Assembly (NCBI GenBank): GCA_030607345.1
Contig: JAUWKC010000033.1
Span: 1 to 9,582, forward strand
Length of the DNA: 9,582 nucleotides
Direction of reading: 5' to 3'
From: Planctomycetota bacterium
Lineage (GTDB): Bacteria > Planctomycetota > Phycisphaerae > Sedimentisphaerales > SG8-4
The notes under the pieces were generated by a model. That model was not told where the DNA came from. It did no database searches and saw only the letters and a program-made list of their open reading frames with translations. Both the position numbers and the translations under genes were made by a program. This document shows positions 7,005 to 9,582 of this stretch, one piece after another; within the stretch, counting starts at the first letter, position 1, and each line of letters starts with the position of its first letter.

Positions 7005-8027
7005 GTGACTTCAAAAGAGCGAATCTACGCAATTCTAAGGGGCAACTCGTACGACCGTCCGGCGGTAACGCCAATCTTTATGGCGTGGGCGGCCCATTAC
7101 GTAGGGCACTGCTACAGAGATTATTATCTCGACGGAGATATTCTCGTCGAGGCACAACTTGCCGTTACCCGGGCGTTCAACCTCGATCAGATAAGCGCAA
7201 TCAGTGACCCCTGGCGCGAAGCATCCGCCTACGGGGTAGGATTTGATTATCCCGCCGAAGGCATAGGAAAGCCAAAGGGCCTACTCATCAAAAAACAAGA
7301 TGACCTATCTCGCATAAAACTGCTGGACATTGAAAATTGCGAAAGGACAAAGCAGCGTATCGAAAGTGTACGAAAAATGGCCCGCGAAGTTGGCCAAACG
7401 CACAGCGTACTCGGGTGGGTGGAAGGCCCACTGGCTGAGTACGCCGACCTGCGGGGTCTGGAAACCGCGCTGATGGATCTAATCGACAATCCGGAAATGT
7501 TCCTGCAGGCCGCCGATACGATAGTCCAAAATGCAGTCTCTTTTGCCCGGGCACAGGTCGAGTCCGGCGCCGATATGATTGGAGTCGGAGACGCAGCGGC
7601 AAGCCTGGCCGGAGAGAACCTGTACTGCAAATACATCTTGCCGCTGGAGCAAAACCTGATTGCCGAAATTCATGAAGCTGGCGCTGCTGTGAAATTGCAT
7701 ATCTGCGGCAACACAATGAATATCATCGAACACGTCGCACAAACCGGCGCCGACGTGATAGACATCGACTGGATGGTCCCTCTTGACAAGGCGCGACAAG
7801 CCGCCGGGCCGGACGTTACTTTGTGCGGTAATTTCGACCCCTCGGCCGTCCTGCTTCAAAGCGGGCCCGATGATGTCGCCAAAGCAGCCCGGCACTGTAT
7901 TGAAGCCGCCGGCGACAAGTTCTTTTTGATGCCGGGCTGCGAGGTTCCGCCCGCCACCCCTGAAGAGAATATTCGTGCCTTCTGTCCCTGCCAAGGCTGC
8001 CTCATCTCGGAACAGTTGAAATGTTAA
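7005..8027 (+). CDS. UroD/MtaA-superfamily zinc methyltransferase (corrinoid-type candidate)
   Basis: This 340-residue protein starts at GTG 7005, supported by GAGAGG (6992-6997) seven bases upstream. The opening MTSKERIYAILRGNSYDRPAV is typical of the UroD-like TIM-barrel superfamily. The barrel carries H232-x-C234 (KLHICGNT) and C312 (FFLMPGCEVPP). This His-x-Cys...Cys set is the zinc-ligand pattern of MtaA/MtbA/CmuA-type corrinoid methyltransferases and is not found in haem-pathway uroporphyrinogen decarboxylase. The likely activity is methyl transfer between a corrinoid protein and a thiol or other acceptor, or from an O-methyl substrate, in the cytoplasm. No corrinoid-binding protein or reactivase lies in the window, so the partner must be elsewhere or the activity differs. 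UroD-like genes often accompany sugar-oxidoreductase genes in Planctomycetota, usually with unknown role. The C-terminus is cysteine-rich (C327, C329, C332, C340). Confidence 0.85.
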   Translation: MTSKERIYAILRGNSYDRPAVTPIFMAWAAHYVGHCYRDYYLDGDILVEAQLAVTRAFNLDQISAISDPWREASAYGVGFDYPAEGIGKPKGLLIKKQDDLSRIKLLDIENCERTKQRIESVRKMAREVGQTHSVLGWVEGPLAEYADLRGLETALMDLIDNPEMFLQAADTIVQNAVSFARAQVESGADMIGVGDAAASLAGENLYCKYILPLEQNLIAEIHEAGAAVKLHICGNTMNIIEHVAQTGADVIDIDWMVPLDKARQAAGPDVTLCGNFDPSAVLLQSGPDDVAKAARHCIEAAGDKFFLMPGCEVPPATPEENIRAFCPCQGCLISEQLKC

Positions 8028-8038
8028 CCGGTAGAAGT

Positions 8039-9340
8039 ATGAGCAAAATTAATCGGCGGCAATTCTTGAAAAGAGCCACATCGGCGGCAGCAATGGTCGG
8101 CTTTCCTTATTTGGTTCCTTCCTCCGTCTTCGGTGCCGAAGGCTCGGTAGCGCCGAGCAATCGAATCGTGATGGGTTGCATCGGTGTCGGCGGCAAGGGT
8201 ACCGGCGACATGCGCGCCTTTCTGCAGAAACCACAAGTCCAGATTGTGGCCGTCTGCGACGTCGATGCCAAGCGCCGCAACAACGCTCGTGACATGGTAA
8301 ACGAGCACTACGGCAACCGGGACTGCCTGGCGTGTAACGACTTTCGCCAAATAATCGCAAGAGATGATGTCGATGCGGTAACGATAGCGACACCGGACCA
8401 CTGGCACGCGGTCCCTGCCATCATGGCCGCCCGGGCCCGCAAGGACATTCACTGTCAAAAACCACTTGCTCACAATATCGCAGAGGGCCGGGCCATTTGT
8501 GATGCCGTCAAAAGATACGGCATCGTATGGCTGACCGGCAGCCAGCAGCGCTCCCAGCACAATTTCCGTCATGCCTGTGAACTGGTGCGTAATGGCCGAA
8601 TTGGCAAAGTGCACACCGTCGAAGTCGGCCTTCCTACAAGGTGGCGGCAAACCTGCCCGCCTCAGCCGGTCCAGCCGGTCCCGCCCGGCTTCGATTACGA
8701 TATGTGGCTGGGACCGGCGCCATGGGCGCCGTATACAGAAAAACGCTGCATGCCTTTAGGCTGGCGCTGGGTCTATGATTACGCGAGCGGAATTATAACG
8801 GACTGGGGCGCACACCACCTCGATATCGCCCAGTGGGGCATGGGAACTGAACACACCGGGCCGGTCGAAATTCAAGCCGAACAGGTTGTATTCGGTCAAG
8901 GCGGGCTGTGGAACGTTGCCAATCGCTACAAGGTCTCCTGCAAATACGCTGAGGGTTTCACACTAATCGTTGCAGATACCGACAAGTTGCGGCAGGGCAT
9001 TCGCTTCAAGGGCAACGAGGGCTGGGTCCACGTAAGCCGCAAAGAAGGACTCGACGCCAACCCAAAATCACTGCCCGACTCTCGCATTGGCTCGGGCGAA
9101 ATCCACCTCTACAGGAGTGACGACCACAAGCAGAACTTCATTGATTGCGTGCACAGCCGAGCCGATACCGTTGCCCCGGTCGAAGTTGCACACCGCTCGG
9201 TTGCCATTGGCCACCTCGGAACAATCGCTATGAGGTTAGGCCGGAAACTGAAATGGGACCCGAAGAATGAACAATTTGTAAGTGACGACGAAGCGAACCG
9301 CCTTCTTTCTCGCCCAATGCGCAGTCCCTGGCACTCATAA
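8039..9340 (+). CDS. Tat-exported Gfo/Idh/MocA-family oxidoreductase
   Basis: From the ATG at 8039 this is a 433-residue NAD(P)-dependent sugar oxidoreductase. Residues 1-34 form a Tat signal: R6-R7-Q-F-L-K, a hydrophobic stretch and a likely cut near VFGA, implying export folded with cofactor bound. The Rossmann domain follows, with GVGGKGTG at 49-56, D74 after the second strand, TPDHWH at 118-123 and QKP at 140-142, where the family's usual EKP glutamate is glutamine. The C-terminal domain has DWGAHHLDIAQW (255-266) and ends in the KLKWDP...ANRLLSRPMRSPW tail. An in-frame ATG at 8021 would add six residues and overlap the preceding stop. I prefer 8039 because Tat signals usually begin just before the twin arginine; neither ribosome site is strong. 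It is the last gene of the operon. Likely chemistry is oxidation of a glycoside hydroxyl, often at C3; the substrate is unknown. Confidence 0.92.
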   Translation: MSKINRRQFLKRATSAAAMVGFPYLVPSSVFGAEGSVAPSNRIVMGCIGVGGKGTGDMRAFLQKPQVQIVAVCDVDAKRRNNARDMVNEHYGNRDCLACNDFRQIIARDDVDAVTIATPDHWHAVPAIMAARARKDIHCQKPLAHNIAEGRAICDAVKRYGIVWLTGSQQRSQHNFRHACELVRNGRIGKVHTVEVGLPTRWRQTCPPQPVQPVPPGFDYDMWLGPAPWAPYTEKRCMPLGWRWVYDYASGIITDWGAHHLDIAQWGMGTEHTGPVEIQAEQVVFGQGGLWNVANRYKVSCKYAEGFTLIVADTDKLRQGIRFKGNEGWVHVSRKEGLDANPKSLPDSRIGSGEIHLYRSDDHKQNFIDCVHSRADTVAPVEVAHRSVAIGHLGTIAMRLGRKLKWDPKNEQFVSDDEANRLLSRPMRSPWHS

Positions 9341-9383
9341 GAGAAATAGCCCCCGAAGCCTACAGGTTCCTCTGCTTTTCAGC

Positions 9384-9414
9384 CTCCGTGAGTGGCTCGT
9401 TCAGTGAGCCGGAG
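9384..9414. other. Hairpin between the operon end and tRNA-Thr
   Basis: GGCTC (9394-9398) and GAGCC (9406-9410) form a GC-rich stem around a seven-base loop, and CTCC (9384-9387) can pair with GGAG (9411-9414) outside it. It lies between two converging transcripts and could slow polymerase on either strand. No T-tract follows in either direction, so it is not a typical intrinsic terminator. Confidence 0.3.
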
Positions 9415-9458
9415 CGGAAGCCCTGCAGGTCGACGGTAACGTACTTGAAACCACACAC

Positions 9459-9530
9459 AGCCGATGGTGGGATTCGGACCCACAACCTCAGCTTTACGAA
9501 AGCTGCGCTCTACCGTTGAGCTACATCGGC
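9459..9530 (-). tRNA. trnT: tRNA-Thr (anticodon CGU)
   Basis: Read on the minus strand, the 72 bases fold into a complete cloverleaf. The acceptor stem is GCCGATG/CATCGGC with discriminator U. The D arm is GCTC/GAGC, and the anticodon stem CAGCT/AGCTG holds loop TTCGTAA, giving anticodon CGU. The variable loop has five bases and the T arm is GTGGG-TCCGAAT-CCCAC. All stems are perfectly paired. The CCA end is not encoded (GTG follows), so it must be added after transcription. It reads ACG codons. It converges on the oxidoreductase gene. Confidence 0.95.
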
Positions 9531-9541
9531 AAGTCCTTTCT

Positions 9542-9570
9542 ATGATACGAGTTAATGACTCGTTTGTAAA
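9542..9570 (-). promoter_or_regulatory. Sigma70-type promoter of tRNA-Thr with palindromic spacer
   Basis: On the minus strand, TTTACA (9565-9570), a 17-base spacer and TATCAT (9542-9547) form a promoter with one mismatch per hexamer. Transcription would start near 9535, about five bases before the mature tRNA. The spacer carries the perfect 6-bp inverted repeat ACGAGT-taatg-ACTCGT (9547-9563), which could be an operator or chance. Confidence 0.65.
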
Positions 9571-9582
9571 GCGGCATCGCAC

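Noticed and set aside
9421..9433. Match to a cloning-vector polylinker (adjacent PstI and SalI sites)
   Set aside because: Similarity stops after about 13 bases and the flanks are not vector, so it is most likely coincidence.
9379..9582. 67-codon minus-strand frame at the right edge
   Set aside because: It reads straight through the tRNA-Thr gene, a familiar source of false small proteins.

Overview
The window is about 53% GC by eye and densely coded. It looks like a piece of a Planctomycetota chromosome, probably class Phycisphaerae. That rests on gene content: a DUF1080 lipoprotein, a Tat-exported Gfo/Idh/MocA oxidoreductase ending in the KWDP...ANRLLSRPMRSPW-type tail common in that phylum, a UroD-superfamily methyltransferase, a large exported HEAT-type protein, and a CCA-less tRNA. 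The phylum call is inference from gene families, not from a marker gene.

Layout. (1) Positions 1-2172, minus strand: the first 724 residues of a large exported alpha-solenoid (HEAT-like, then TPR-like) protein that runs off the left edge. It has its own near-consensus sigma70 promoter (2295-2323) and a leader containing a perfect 9-bp inverted repeat. (2) Positions 2378-3349, minus strand: a XerC/XerD-type tyrosine recombinase with all six catalytic residues. (3) From 3479 rightward, plus strand: a strong promoter, then a co-directional cluster of six genes. These are an unknown lipoprotein, galE (4-base overlap with it), a ROK sugar kinase, a DUF1080 lipoprotein, a UroD/MtaA-like zinc methyltransferase and a Tat-signal Gfo/Idh/MocA oxidoreductase. 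Gaps are 61 bases or less and no convincing terminator lies inside, so this is probably one operon. (4) Positions 9459-9530, minus strand: tRNA-Thr(CGU) with its own promoter, converging on the end of the operon.

How the genes may work together. The oxidoreductase and the DUF1080 protein are both predicted to leave the cytoplasm. DUF1080 proteins are linked to cleavage of 3-keto-glycosides, and Gfo/Idh/MocA enzymes commonly make 3-keto sugars. The pair could therefore form a non-hydrolytic (oxidise, then cleave) glycoside-breaking route at the cell envelope. The ROK kinase and GalE would process the hexose inside the cell. The methyltransferase between the two is unusual there and raises the possibility that the substrate carries O-methyl groups. 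The metabolic link is inference; the individual family calls are well supported.

I found no CRISPR array, insertion sequence, prophage or defence system. The most interesting parts are the operon's composition and the leader region of its first gene.
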